Shown here: piece after piece, positions 26,756 to 34,427 of the stretch
How the letters are laid out: each line of letters begins with the position of its first letter
Numbering within the stretch: position 1 is the stretch's first letter
DNA from: Microvirga roseola
GTDB taxonomy: Bacteria > Pseudomonadota > Alphaproteobacteria > Rhizobiales > Beijerinckiaceae
Reading direction: 5' to 3'
Length of the DNA: 64,000 nt
Assembly (NCBI RefSeq): GCF_020866965.1
Contig: NZ_JAJATX010000004.1
Span: 125,249-189,248 of the forward strand
Notes under the pieces: generated by a model
What the model was told of the DNA's origin: nothing
Database searches by the model: none
Seen by the model: only the letters and a program-made list of their open reading frames with translations
Program-made: the position numbers and the translations under genes

Positions 26756-27601
26756 CTATAAGGTGTGTGCGCCCACACGCTTCGCGAAAGCCTCTCCGTC
26801 CCTCAGACCCATCTCATAGGCCTTGCGGATGCCGGAGGGATCGGTGATGTCGAACTGGCCGATGGGGACGGGTTCGGACGGCTGGACATAGGTCCGTCCC
26901 GGCACGTGCGGGAAGGCGCGGTAGAGCCTTGAGAGGATGACGAGGCTCTTGCCGCCCCGCTCCTCAATGGGGAGAAGCGGCTCCGCGGGCACGTTGTCCA
27001 CGAGTCCGCCGTCAAGGGCCGCCATGCCGCCCACGAGCCCGACCGGCATGAAGGGCGGTACGCTGGCGCTCGCCATCAGGGCGGCCGAGAGTTCCGCCGG
27101 AGACGACAGGTCCTGCACGCGGACGAATTCCGGCCGGAAGCCGATGACGCGCCCGCCCCCGGGGTGGACCGGCGAGCGCCATTTCTTCTCGACCTGATAG
27201 GTCGCGATCCCGAGCGGAACGGCGATCGACAGGGGCAGCCGGCGCGGCTTGCGGGCGAGCCCGATCAGGATCCCCGGGCCACGCGTGAGACGCTCCAGCG
27301 CATGCTCGTCGATGATGCTCTCGATCAGGCTGCGATACATGCGCGAGACCGGCCAGGGCGAGCCTTCGCTGCGCCAGGCGCGCCACTCGAAATTGCGGCG
27401 TCCCAGGCTGCAGCCTTCCGCCACCATCTCGTTCACGCGCCGTCCGAGCCCCAGAAGGCTGTAGCAGGCCGACCAGGCGCCTGCGCTCACGCCCACCACC
27501 ATGTCGGGCTTGAGACCGAGCAGGGGCGCCGCCGCCTCCCAGAAGCCGCCCTGCCAATAGCAGCGGTTCCCGCCGCCCGCGAATGCCACCGCGTCGAACA
27601 T
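26756..27601 (-). CDS. Patatin-like phospholipase
   Basis: A 281-residue lipid acyl hydrolase. The oxyanion loop AGGGNRC opens the protein, the nucleophile elbow GVSAGAW gives the active Ser (about residue 40), and ALDGGLVDNVP supplies the Asp of the Ser-Asp dyad. There is no signal peptide, so it is cytoplasmic or membrane-associated. It begins 6 bp after the stop of the MarR-type regulator gene, so the two form one transcript and the regulator may control it. Confidence 0.9.
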   Translation of the reverse strand: MFDAVAFAGGGNRCYWQGGFWEAAAPLLGLKPDMVVGVSAGAWSACYSLLGLGRRVNEMVAEGCSLGRRNFEWRAWRSEGSPWPVSRMYRSLIESIIDEHALERLTRGPGILIGLARKPRRLPLSIAVPLGIATYQVEKKWRSPVHPGGGRVIGFRPEFVRVQDLSSPAELSAALMASASVPPFMPVGLVGGMAALDGGLVDNVPAEPLLPIEERGGKSLVILSRLYRAFPHVPGRTYVQPSEPVPIGQFDITDPSGIRKAYEMGLRDGEAFAKRVGAHTL

Positions 27602-27606
27602 GGAGG

Positions 27607-28098
27607 TTACCGCCGCTGCTTGGATTCCATCGTCTCCTCCTCGACCCGCGCCTTCTCGCGCCAGGCGAGAACGATGCGCTCCAGATCGACGAGGTCCTGC
27701 GGCGGCAGCGTGCCGAGGGTGCGCTCCACATAGGCCCGCTGGGCGGCGATGCCCTTCTCTGCGAGGTCGCGGCCCTTATCCGTCAGGTGGAGCGCATTGG
27801 AGCGCCTGTCCCCCGGAATCGAGCGGCGCTCGACGAGCCCCGCCTCCACCATCCGGTCGAGGAGACCGGAGACATTGCCCTTGGTGACATAGAGCCGCTC
27901 AGCCAGTTCCTGCTGGCTCAGCCCTTCCCGCTCCGTGAGGGTGGAGAGCAGGTCGAATTGCGGAATGGAGAGGCCGAGCTCCTTCAGGGTGCTCGCAACC
28001 GTATTCACGGCCCGGCGATGCAGGCGGATGACTCGAAACCAGACCCGCAGCGGATCGACTGTTTCCTGGCCGGCCGGGGTGGGGGAGGGGAACGACAA
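27607..28098 (-). CDS. MarR family transcriptional regulator
   Basis: A 163-residue winged-helix repressor. LTEREGLSQQELAERLYVTKG forms the HTH, followed by NVSGLLDRMVEAGLVERRSIPGDRRS, the wing with the conserved Asp-Arg-Arg. Dimerising helices lie at both ends. The start is a TTG at 28098 with GAGGAG upstream. It is the first gene of a two-gene unit with the patatin gene; a 5+4+5 inverted repeat at 28115-28128 just upstream may be its own operator. Confidence 0.88.
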   Translation of the reverse strand: MSFPSPTPAGQETVDPLRVWFRVIRLHRRAVNTVASTLKELGLSIPQFDLLSTLTEREGLSQQELAERLYVTKGNVSGLLDRMVEAGLVERRSIPGDRRSNALHLTDKGRDLAEKGIAAQRAYVERTLGTLPPQDLVDLERIVLAWREKARVEEETMESKQRR

Positions 28099-28114
28099 CG
28101 AACAACTCCTCGGT

Positions 28115-28128
28115 ACTGTGGAAACAGT
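28115..28128. promoter_or_regulatory. Candidate MarR operator
   Basis: ACTGT-GGAA-ACAGT is a perfect inverted repeat 17 bp upstream of the MarR-type start codon. Position and symmetry fit an autoregulatory MarR site; no second copy is seen nearby. Confidence 0.35.
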
Positions 28129-28335
28129 TTACATCGGAACCTTTCCGGACGTCATCCCCTCGTATTGATCGACATTCGGCGGAACGAAAGGCAAAGCTTC
28201 TGCTTTACTGTCTAGCCATCCGCTGACAGGCGAACGCCTGAAAGCTTTGGAAAAACATGTCCCGCCCCGGCAAGGCCAGCCGCTCCTCACCGGCGAGGAG
28301 TGGCGTGCGCTGAAAGAGATCTGTAAGACGACCTG

Positions 28336-29115
28336 ATGCGCCGTCTCATCATCGAGGAACCGTATTCCCGGCCCGCGAAGTGGTCGCCCAAGCTCGCGTG
28401 GTTCGCGCTGGCCGTGACCGTCATGGCCGTTCTGCTGATCCGGTTCGAGCGCGTGGAGTACCAGTCGGGATTCGTCGCCCTGGGAGCCGGGCTCGCCATG
28501 GCGTTGCTGGCGGTGGGGCTGTCGTTCATCGCCTTCATCCGCATCTGGCGGGAAGGGCGGCGCGGGCTGGGAAGCGCCATCCGGGGCCTCGTCATCGCAG
28601 CCCTCGTCCTCGCCTATCCCGGCCTCATGGCGGTCCGGGCCGTGACCCTGCCGCCCATCAACGATGTCGCCACCGACACGGAGGACCCGCCCGCGTTTTC
28701 GCGCTCCCGGGCGGCACTGGCCGTTCGGGGCGGTCACGTGCCTCCCGAGGTGTCTTCCGAGGCGCGCGAGATGCAGCGCGAGGCCTATGTGCAGATTGCG
28801 CCGCTCACCCTCGATATCGGCCCCGAGGAGGCCTTCGCCCTCGTGCGCAAGGCCGCGGACAATCTCGGCTGGCAGGTGATCGAGGCGGTGCCGCCGGGCG
28901 GGCGTGTGGGGGCAGGGCGCCTGGAGGCGGTCGACCGCACCTTTCTGCTTCGGATGCCGGACGACATCACCGTGCGCATCCGCCCGCGGGTCGACGGAAC
29001 GCGAATCGATGTCCGCTCCGCATCCCGCTTCGGCACGCACGATCTCGGGATGAACGCGCGTCGCATCCGCGCCTTCCTGGAGGAGACCTCCAATCTGGCG
29101 CTGGCGGTGAACTAG
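28336..29115 (+). CDS. DUF1499 domain membrane protein
   Basis: A 259-residue protein with three hydrophobic helices in the first 110 residues (LAWFALAVTVMAVLLIRF; VALGAGLAMALLAVGL; LVIAALVLAYPGLMAV) and a soluble C-terminal DUF1499 domain (YVQIAPLTLDIGPEEAF, then LEAVDRTFLLRMPDDITVRI and DVRSASRFGTHDLGMNARRI). Function is unknown. The ATG at 28336 overlaps the stop of a short upstream frame in TGATG. It is convergent with the MBL hydrolase gene, 5 bp away. Confidence 0.85.
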   Translation: MRRLIIEEPYSRPAKWSPKLAWFALAVTVMAVLLIRFERVEYQSGFVALGAGLAMALLAVGLSFIAFIRIWREGRRGLGSAIRGLVIAALVLAYPGLMAVRAVTLPPINDVATDTEDPPAFSRSRAALAVRGGHVPPEVSSEAREMQREAYVQIAPLTLDIGPEEAFALVRKAADNLGWQVIEAVPPGGRVGAGRLEAVDRTFLLRMPDDITVRIRPRVDGTRIDVRSASRFGTHDLGMNARRIRAFLEETSNLALAVN

Positions 29116-29120
29116 ACGCT

Positions 29121-30032
29121 TCAGGCGAGCCGGTATTCGCCGTCGAGGGCCGGGGTTCCATCCGTCCTGACGCGCCCCTTCTCCACCAGGTCCTCCAGAT
29201 GCGCGAAGACCGAGAGTCCCGCCGCGCCGACGAGGGCGGGCTTCAGTCCCTGGTAGATGGCGGCTACGATCTCCGGGACCGTTCGGTCACCCGCGGCGAG
29301 CCGGTTGAGAATCGAGGCCTCCCGCTGCCGACGATGGTGGATCAGCGCCCGCACGAAACGCTGAGGCTCCCGCACAGGACCGCCATGACCAGGCCAGTAG
29401 ATCGTTTCCTCCCGCCCTTTCAGCTTGTCGAGGGAGGCCATGAACTCGCTCATGGACCCGTCGGGGGGCGCAACGACGGTTGTGGACCAGGCCATCACGT
29501 GGTCGCCGGAAAAAAGCGCCTTCTCCTCGAGGAGCGAAAAGGCCGTGTGGTTCGCCATGTGCCCGGGCGTCGCCAGGGCCGCAAGGGTCCAGCCATGGCC
29601 TTCGACCACATTGCCGTCGGTCAGCTCCCGGTCGGGGGCATAGTCCTTGTCGGAGCTCGCCTCGAGGCGGTTGACCTCGCCCGTGAAGAGAGGGCGTGCG
29701 CTCCGATGCGGCCCGCAGCCGACGATGCTCGCGCCCGTCGCCGCCTTGATCGCCTGCGCCGCGGGCGAGTGATCGCGGTGAGTGTGGGTGACGAGCACAT
29801 GGGACACCGTCTCGTGTCTCACTGCATCGAGCAGGGCGCTGACATGCTCCGGCAGGTCCGGGCCTGGATCGATAATCGCCACCTGCCCTGAGCCGACGAT
29901 GTAGCTGCAGGTTCCGGTGAAGGTGATGGACCCCGGATTGCCGGCGACGATTCGGCGGACGAGGGGGCTCACCCGCAAGCACTCGCCCGGTTGAGCCGGG
30001 GGGCGGGTATCGAAGGTCAGGTCGTCGGCCAT
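29121..30032 (-). CDS. MBL-fold metallo-hydrolase
   Basis: A 303-residue metallo-beta-lactamase-fold protein. VTHTHRDHSP is the HxHxDH metal motif (about residue 90), TPGHMANH the third-ligand region, and FSGDHVMAWS the bridging Asp strand. A C-terminal helical domain with IHHRRQREASILN matches LACTB2-like hydrolases (endoribonuclease or thioesterase types). The ATG at 30032 (MADDLTFD) is preferred over an upstream Met at 30119. Confidence 0.88.
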   Translation of the reverse strand: MADDLTFDTRPPAQPGECLRVSPLVRRIVAGNPGSITFTGTCSYIVGSGQVAIIDPGPDLPEHVSALLDAVRHETVSHVLVTHTHRDHSPAAQAIKAATGASIVGCGPHRSARPLFTGEVNRLEASSDKDYAPDRELTDGNVVEGHGWTLAALATPGHMANHTAFSLLEEKALFSGDHVMAWSTTVVAPPDGSMSEFMASLDKLKGREETIYWPGHGGPVREPQRFVRALIHHRRQREASILNRLAAGDRTVPEIVAAIYQGLKPALVGAAGLSVFAHLEDLVEKGRVRTDGTPALDGEYRLA

Positions 30033-30274
30033 GAAGTGGAATTCCCTGCCAATGCCGTTCCAGAGGGTCCGGCGTGGGAGAAGCTGTCCGTTCTTGAGGG
30101 AAACGCCAATCGCCCTCAAGCGCTTTCTTGGTTTTGACGGGGGCTACCTGGCCGGCGAGAGCTGTGCCCTTCGTTTGAAATGCCGAGCGTGGCGGCTTGA
30201 GGCGCTGGCAGGACCCACCTATAAGGCGTCATAGGCCGCCTCGGAAAAGGCGGAACGATCTGGAGATTCATATC

Positions 30275-30886
30275 ATGTCGACTGGCGCACCCTCGCTGTC
30301 CTCCCCGTCGACCCTCGTCGGCCTCATCTGGCCGTCCCGGGACGATGCCCGCTTTGCCGCCCTGCGCGCCATCGTCCTGATGGCCGTGGGCTCGGCCTTG
30401 CTCACCCTGTCCGCCAAGGTCCAGGTGCCTCTGCCCTTCGTCCCGATGACGATGCAGACCCTGGTCGTGCTGCTCATCGGCGCGACCTATGGCTGGCGTC
30501 TCGGCGGCGCGACGGTCGCCCTCTATCTCGCCGAGGGCGCGATGGGCATGCCGGTCTTCGCAGGTCCGACGGCCGGCATCGGCTATCTGATGGGCCCCAC
30601 CGGCGGCTTCCTCTTCGGCTTCCTGGCGGCAGCCGTGGTCATGGGCCTCATGGCCGAGCGCGGCTGGGATCGTTCGCTCCTGCGCGTCATCGTCATGATG
30701 AGCATCGGCCACGCGGTGATCTTCGCTTTCGGCCTCGCCCAGCTCTCGCTGGTGATGCCTTTCGCCAAGGCCTGGACCGTGGGCGCCGCGCCTTTCGTGG
30801 CCGCGACAATCGTGAAGACGGCCCTGGCCGTGGCTCTCCTGCAGGCGGCCTGGTCCGTCACGCGGCGGGGCGGCGACGCCCGCTGA
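30275..30886 (+). CDS. bioY: Biotin transporter S component
   Basis: A 203-residue integral membrane substrate-binding (S) component of the ECF biotin transporter. Six hydrophobic helices are visible. The signature QVPLPFVPMTMQTLVVLL lies near residue 50, and GPTGGFLFGFLAAA follows. TGGAGA precedes the ATG at 30275. BioM/BioN are not encoded nearby, so it may use a shared energising module or act alone. A strong terminator follows directly. Confidence 0.93.
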   Translation: MSTGAPSLSSPSTLVGLIWPSRDDARFAALRAIVLMAVGSALLTLSAKVQVPLPFVPMTMQTLVVLLIGATYGWRLGGATVALYLAEGAMGMPVFAGPTAGIGYLMGPTGGFLFGFLAAAVVMGLMAERGWDRSLLRVIVMMSIGHAVIFAFGLAQLSLVMPFAKAWTVGAAPFVAATIVKTALAVALLQAAWSVTRRGGDAR

Positions 30887-30907
30887 ATGCGACGAAAAGC
30901 CAAACGC

Positions 30908-30940
30908 AAGAAGCCGCCCGAAGGCGGCTTCTTCTTTTTT
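30908..30940 (+). terminator. Rho-independent terminator after bioY
   Basis: AAGAAGCCGCC and GGCGGCTTCTT pair around CGAA and are followed by CTTTTTT. It is a textbook intrinsic terminator 22 bp after the bioY stop. Confidence 0.9.
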
Positions 30941-30953
30941 GGGCGGTGTCGCT

Positions 30954-31244
30954 TTAGCCGGCGGAGTGGACGAGGCGGAGTTTCGGCTTCGCCTTGGCCG
31001 GACCGAAGCGGAAGGTGAGATCGACCCACTCTTCGTCGCCGTTGCCCGCGACAACATGGTAGCCGAGCTGCCTGGCGATGGCCTCGACCTGGGCGAAATT
31101 GCCCCGCGAGATCCAGCGGGAGAACTCCGGCATGCCTTGATCCATCAGCGCTGCCAGCATGCCGATCTCGACACCCTGGTCGAAGTCCTCGCTGCGGCCC
31201 GGGAAACGCAGCCGCAGTCCATCGTCGAAATGAATATGTCTCAT
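30954..31244 (-). CDS. Conserved hypothetical protein, 96 aa
   Basis: A 96-residue soluble protein of unrecognised family, starting MRHIHFDDGLRLRFPGRSEDFD and continuing with a helical stretch IGMLAALMDQGMPEFSRWISR and a strand-rich end (EEWVDLTFRFGPAKAKP). Coding-like composition and an ATG support a real gene. It is divergent from the general stress gene. No membrane or export signal is present. Confidence 0.6.
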   Translation of the reverse strand: MRHIHFDDGLRLRFPGRSEDFDQGVEIGMLAALMDQGMPEFSRWISRGNFAQVEAIARQLGYHVVAGNGDEEWVDLTFRFGPAKAKPKLRLVHSAG

Positions 31245-31349
31245 GATGGGTTAGCCCCCTAAAGCGCCTTTGAATGGCTTCTTTGTTGCGGATCTAGCAA
31301 TCCAGGGATGCTTCCGAAAGGCGGCATGGAAGCGCAGGGCCGTCCCTCA

Positions 31350-31374
31350 GGAACCGGGTCGCCGGTCGCACATT
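31350..31374 (+). promoter_or_regulatory. Candidate EcfG-type stress promoter
   Basis: GGAAC (31350-31354), 16 bp spacer, CATT (31371-31374), ending 33 bp before the general stress protein ATG. The alphaproteobacterial general stress sigma factor EcfG prefers GGAAC-N16/17-CGTT, so this matches with one change. Confidence 0.4.
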
Positions 31375-31407
31375 AGCCCCCAGATAACTTCGCAACGGGA
31401 GGTGCCT

Positions 31408-32094
31408 ATGGCCGAGCGCAGAATCACCGCGTTCTTCGATACTTACGACGAGGCTGCGACGGCCGTACGCCGGCTCGAGACCTCGAATATTTCCGGGCTC
31501 GAGCTCAGCCTCATCGCCAGCAATGTCGGCGAAGACTATGCCCCGCGCGCAACCCATGCTTCTGACGAGGATACCGCCACAGGAGAGATGGCGGGGGCAG
31601 GCGCGACCGCGGGCACCGTCATCGGCGGCGGCGCTGGGCTGCTTGCCGGCCTCGGCACGGTCGCGATCCCGGGCTTCGGCCCCATCGTGGCGGCGGGGTG
31701 GCTGGTGGCGACCCTAGTCGGTGCGGGAACCGGCGCTGCAGTGGGCTCGCTTGCGGGCGCGCTCGCCGGTGCCGGCCTCGACGAGGAGGAGGCGCATACT
31801 TACGAAGAGGGTATCCGCCGAGGCGGCGTGCTGGTGATCGCGAGAGTTGGTGAAGCGGAAGCCGACCGGGTGATCGACATCCTGGACGACGAAGGGCGCA
31901 TCAACGCCGGTGAGCGCAGCAATGCCTTGCGCTCTGACGACCGGGCGCCCCCCATCGGCGCCGCCGCTTCGACCACCACCGGCCTCATGACGGATCTCAT
32001 GCCGAATCCGCTCGATCAGGAGAACGTCACCGAGGTCGAGGTGGAGGACGAACGCCTGCGCCGCATCTCGGGCGCGGATCGCGAGCGCGGCTGA
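31408..32094 (+). CDS. General stress protein 17M-like, glycine-zipper protein
   Basis: A 228-residue protein. Residues 1-45 carry the YflT/17M-like ferredoxin fold beginning (RITAFFDTYDEAATAVRRLE), then a Gly/Ala-rich hydrophobic stretch (about 65-125, AGTVIGGGAGLLAGLGTVAIP) that looks like a glycine zipper, then the second half of the fold (GGVLVIARVGEAEADRVIDILDDEG). GGGAGG precedes the ATG at 31408. Members are induced by salt, heat or desiccation in other bacteria; biochemical role unknown. A candidate EcfG promoter lies upstream. Confidence 0.8.
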   Translation: MAERRITAFFDTYDEAATAVRRLETSNISGLELSLIASNVGEDYAPRATHASDEDTATGEMAGAGATAGTVIGGGAGLLAGLGTVAIPGFGPIVAAGWLVATLVGAGTGAAVGSLAGALAGAGLDEEEAHTYEEGIRRGGVLVIARVGEAEADRVIDILDDEGRINAGERSNALRSDDRAPPIGAAASTTTGLMTDLMPNPLDQENVTEVEVEDERLRRISGADRERG

Positions 32095-32105
32095 GGACTG
32101 AAGAG

Positions 32106-32140
32106 GCGCGGAAAGCCCTTTTCAGCTTTCCGCGCGCTTT
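32106..32140 (+). terminator. Terminator after the general stress gene
   Basis: GCGCGGAAAGC (32106-32116) pairs perfectly with GCTTTCCGCGC (32125-32135), followed by GCTTTT. It overlaps the 3' end of the convergent DoxX gene. Confidence 0.65.
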
Positions 32141-32565
32141 TGCGGGCTTGAGCCTCGGGCTGTGCGGCGCCGGTTCAGGAGCCTGTCCAGACTCCACGCG
32201 CCGCCGCCAGCGGCTGCGATGTACAGAAAGACGAAGCAGTAGAGAATGGCCGCGTCTCCTCCGTTCAGGACGGGATAGAAGCTGCGCGGGGCATGCGCGA
32301 TCCAATAGGCCGCCGCCATTAGCCCGGAGAGCACGAAGGCGACCGGGCGGACGAACAGGCCTGGGATCAGAAGCGCGCCCCCGAACAGTTCCAGCACGCC
32401 TGCGATCCAGGACAGGGTGAAGGCCTCCGGGGCAGGATTGGACGAGGCCGGAAAGCCGAGGAGCTTCTGCGTTCCGTGCGCCATGAAGATGAGTGCTGCG
32501 ACGATTCGCAGAACGCTGAGAAGGCGCGGGGCCCAGACTTTTTCGAGGGAAGCGGTGTTCATCAA
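32122..32565 (-). CDS. DoxX family membrane protein (147 aa)
   Basis: A four-helix DoxX protein: LLSVLRIVAALIFMAHGTQKLLGFP contains the family motif, then WIAGVLELFGGALLIPGLF, VAFVLSGLMAAAYWI, and the late VFLYIAAAGGGAWSLDRLL helix. Its sequence is more like the classic DoxX/YqjF type than the one near 26 kb, so the two are not recent duplicates. Two Met codons open the frame (32565 and 32562). It is convergent with the general stress gene. Confidence 0.88.
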   Translation of the reverse strand: MMNTASLEKVWAPRLLSVLRIVAALIFMAHGTQKLLGFPASSNPAPEAFTLSWIAGVLELFGGALLIPGLFVRPVAFVLSGLMAAAYWIAHAPRSFYPVLNGGDAAILYCFVFLYIAAAGGGAWSLDRLLNRRRTARGSSPQKRAES

Positions 32566-33231
32566 CTGTCTCCGGATGGATCGACAAGCCGGCTGGCGCC
32601 GGTGCGTGACGGACCCCGGTTAGCGGCGAAGCTTCCGGAAGACGAGGCTGCGATGCGCACCATTCAGTAACGAATTGCTTACCATGTTCTCAGCATCATT
32701 CGATCTTCCGGGACGGTCGGGCGTTTCTCCCACGCCAAGGCATCGTGCAAGAAGCAGGACGGTTCCTGGGCAGCGGACTCGATCTCAAAGCTATGGAGCA
32801 GCACATGACGATCCTCGATCCCAGAACCGGGCAGCTCGTGACGATCGAGCGTCCGACGAAGCCGGTCGGTGCATCCGCGACCGGACGGCGGGCCGGCTGA
32901 CCCTTTACCCGACGGGCTCTCCTTTTACGCTTCCCAGTCCGGCCGGACACAATCGGATCACCCGTCGAGAAACTCCCCCTGTCCTGAAGCGACAAGCTTC
33001 CCATAACCCGTCTTCATTCCATTCGAAAGCGGCTGAAATTCCTGCAGCAAAGCCCTCACGGAAACGGCATCGCACCGCGGCGGGAATGCCCGGAACCCGA
33101 GGCCTGCCAAGGCATTGGCTTCATGACGGAATCGGATGAGCGCCGCGCCCGCGGGCATTGCGAAAGGCAGCCTCGGCGATGTCGCTCCGGCCGACTTCGG
33201 TTGCGCATGGCAGGTGATCGAGGAGAGGTCG
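32566..33231. other. 666 bp region with one possible micro-ORF
   Basis: Apart from the 31-residue ORF at 32805-32900 I see no convincing gene here. The interval probably holds the promoters of the DoxX gene (leftward) and of the hypothetical gene at 33232 (rightward). No repeats or hairpins with T tracts stand out. Confidence 0.4.
32805..32900 (+). CDS. Possible micro-protein, 31 aa
   Basis: ATG at 32805 follows GGAG by about 7 nt and opens MTILDPRTGQLVTIERP, ending in RRAG. The N-terminal part reads like a compact strand-turn-strand and not like random sequence, and similar short proteins occur in related genomes as far as I recall. Too short for certainty. Confidence 0.35.
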   Translation: MTILDPRTGQLVTIERPTKPVGASATGRRAG

Positions 33232-33567
33232 ATGGCTCTGACAGGACGTTTCAATCTCCGTAAGACCTTCACGGGACGGATTGTCCTGCAGGTCGAGGAG
33301 GAGGCCCGCAGCTTCTGGAGCATACTGACGGGCAAGAATAAGCTGCATCGCCGCTGGCGCGACGCGACCATGATGGATCTGGCGGCCCCCGAACTGCGCG
33401 CCCTCGTGGATCTGCGCTTCCGCCCCCGCTACACGCCCTCGGGCATGGAGCCGCTCCCTGACCGAGAGCCCCAGGATAGGCAGCGCGCCTCACGTCATCA
33501 GATCGAAGCCGCCCCGACGCAGGTGCTCCACTACGAGCCCTATGACGGACGATTCCCGACGCACTGA
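33232..33567 (+). CDS. Conserved hypothetical protein, 111 aa
   Basis: Opening MALTGRFNLRKTFTGRIVLQVEEE, then WRDATMMDLAAPELRALVDLRF, a pattern I associate with small conserved Methylobacteriaceae proteins, function unknown. The C-terminus is hydrophilic and ends in a DGRFPTH tail. GAGGAGAGG before the ATG at 33232 supports that start over an upstream Met at 33136. No signal peptide or membrane helix. It ends 41 bp before the tRNA-Pro gene on the opposite strand. Confidence 0.6.
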   Translation: MALTGRFNLRKTFTGRIVLQVEEEARSFWSILTGKNKLHRRWRDATMMDLAAPELRALVDLRFRPRYTPSGMEPLPDREPQDRQRASRHQIEAAPTQVLHYEPYDGRFPTH

Positions 33568-33607
33568 GAGTGCGGTTCAAGTTGTTTCTGAGTTTTGCGG
33601 GAAAGAA

Positions 33608-33684
33608 TGGTCGGAGTGGCAGGATTTGAACCTGCGACCCCCACGTCCCGAACGTGGTGCGCTACCAGACTGCGCTACACTCCG
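33608..33684 (-). tRNA. tRNA-Pro (anticodon CGG)
   Basis: Read on the minus strand the 77 nt fold into a complete cloverleaf: acceptor CGGAGTG pairs with CACTCCG, D arm GCGCAGTCTGGTAGCGC, anticodon stem CCACG/CGTGG around TTCGGGA (anticodon CGG, Pro codon CCG), T arm with GGTTCAAATCC, and an encoded CCA end. Confidence 0.96.
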
Positions 33685-33832
33685 ACACCGAAAATTCTCG
33701 GGAGGCCGGTCTTATAGCGGCGAGGGGGGAGCGCCGCAAGGGGAGATTTGGGACTTCGTGCAGATATCCGGTCCGGTGCAAATCGGAGTTGCCAGCGACG
33801 TTTGTGCCGACTATGTACACGCCTCATCCCGG

Positions 33833-33907
33833 TGGGGCGTAGCCAAGCGGTAAGGCAGCGGTTTTTGGTACCGCCATTCCCAGGTTCGAATCCTGGCGCC
33901 CCAGCCA
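33833..33907 (+). tRNA. tRNA-Gln (anticodon TTG)
   Basis: A 75 nt cloverleaf: acceptor TGGGGCG pairs with CGCCCCA, D arm AGCCAAGCGGTAAGGC, anticodon stem GCGGT/ACCGC around TTTTGGT (anticodon TTG, Gln), T arm with GGTTCGAATCC, discriminator G and encoded CCA. Divergent from tRNA-Pro, with 148 bp between. Confidence 0.96.
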
Positions 33908-34070
33908 CTCCGCCCCGGTTCCACACCAAGGGGCCGCCGGAACCCTTTCCCAGGATTGAGACGCTTACCGCCAGTCGGATCGCCTTTCGGCAGCCTGCCC
34001 CTGTTGCACCTTCGGTTCCGACAGTGGCACAATCGGCCGTGTTCATCGCCACCACGCCCGGAAGGCCCCC

Positions 34071-34394
34071 ATGGTTTCGACCGAGACTGACATCTTAAGG
34101 GCTGCGGAGGAATGGAGGCGCGCGGGCAGGGGCGTGGCTCTGGCGACGGTGATCGAGACCTGGGGCTCGGCTCCGCGCCCTGTCGGCAGCCACCTGATCA
34201 TCGACGAGGATACGAACTTCCTCGGCTCTGTGTCCGGGGGCTGCGTCGAGGGCGCGGTGATCACAGAGGCCTTGGACGTGATTGCAGATGGAAAACCGCG
34301 AATGCTAGAGTTCGGCGTCGCCGATGAGACGGCCTGGCAGGTCGGCCTGTCCTGCGGCGGGCGGATCAGGGTTTATGTGGAGCGGGTGGAGTAA
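34071..34394 (+). CDS. coxI: XdhC/CoxI-family accessory protein, N-terminal part
   Basis: A 107-residue XdhC_CoxI domain: GVALATVIETWGSAPRPVGSHL, GSVSGGCVEGAVI and VGLSCGGRIRVYVE carry the two conserved Cys positions. XdhC-type proteins bind molybdenum cofactor, help sulfurate it and insert it into hydroxylases. Here the domain is encoded separately from the Rossmann part, which follows 33 bp later. GGAAGG precedes the ATG. It is the first of four packed genes facing the coxG-E operon. Confidence 0.88.
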   Translation: MVSTETDILRAAEEWRRAGRGVALATVIETWGSAPRPVGSHLIIDEDTNFLGSVSGGCVEGAVITEALDVIADGKPRMLEFGVADETAWQVGLSCGGRIRVYVERVE

Positions 34395-34427
34395 AGTGCC
34401 CGTTCTGCCGTGAACTGAGGGAGCGAC

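Noticed and set aside
33675..34055. Minus-strand frame overlapping tRNA-Gln
   Set aside because: It runs through a complete tRNA gene and its product lacks any family features.
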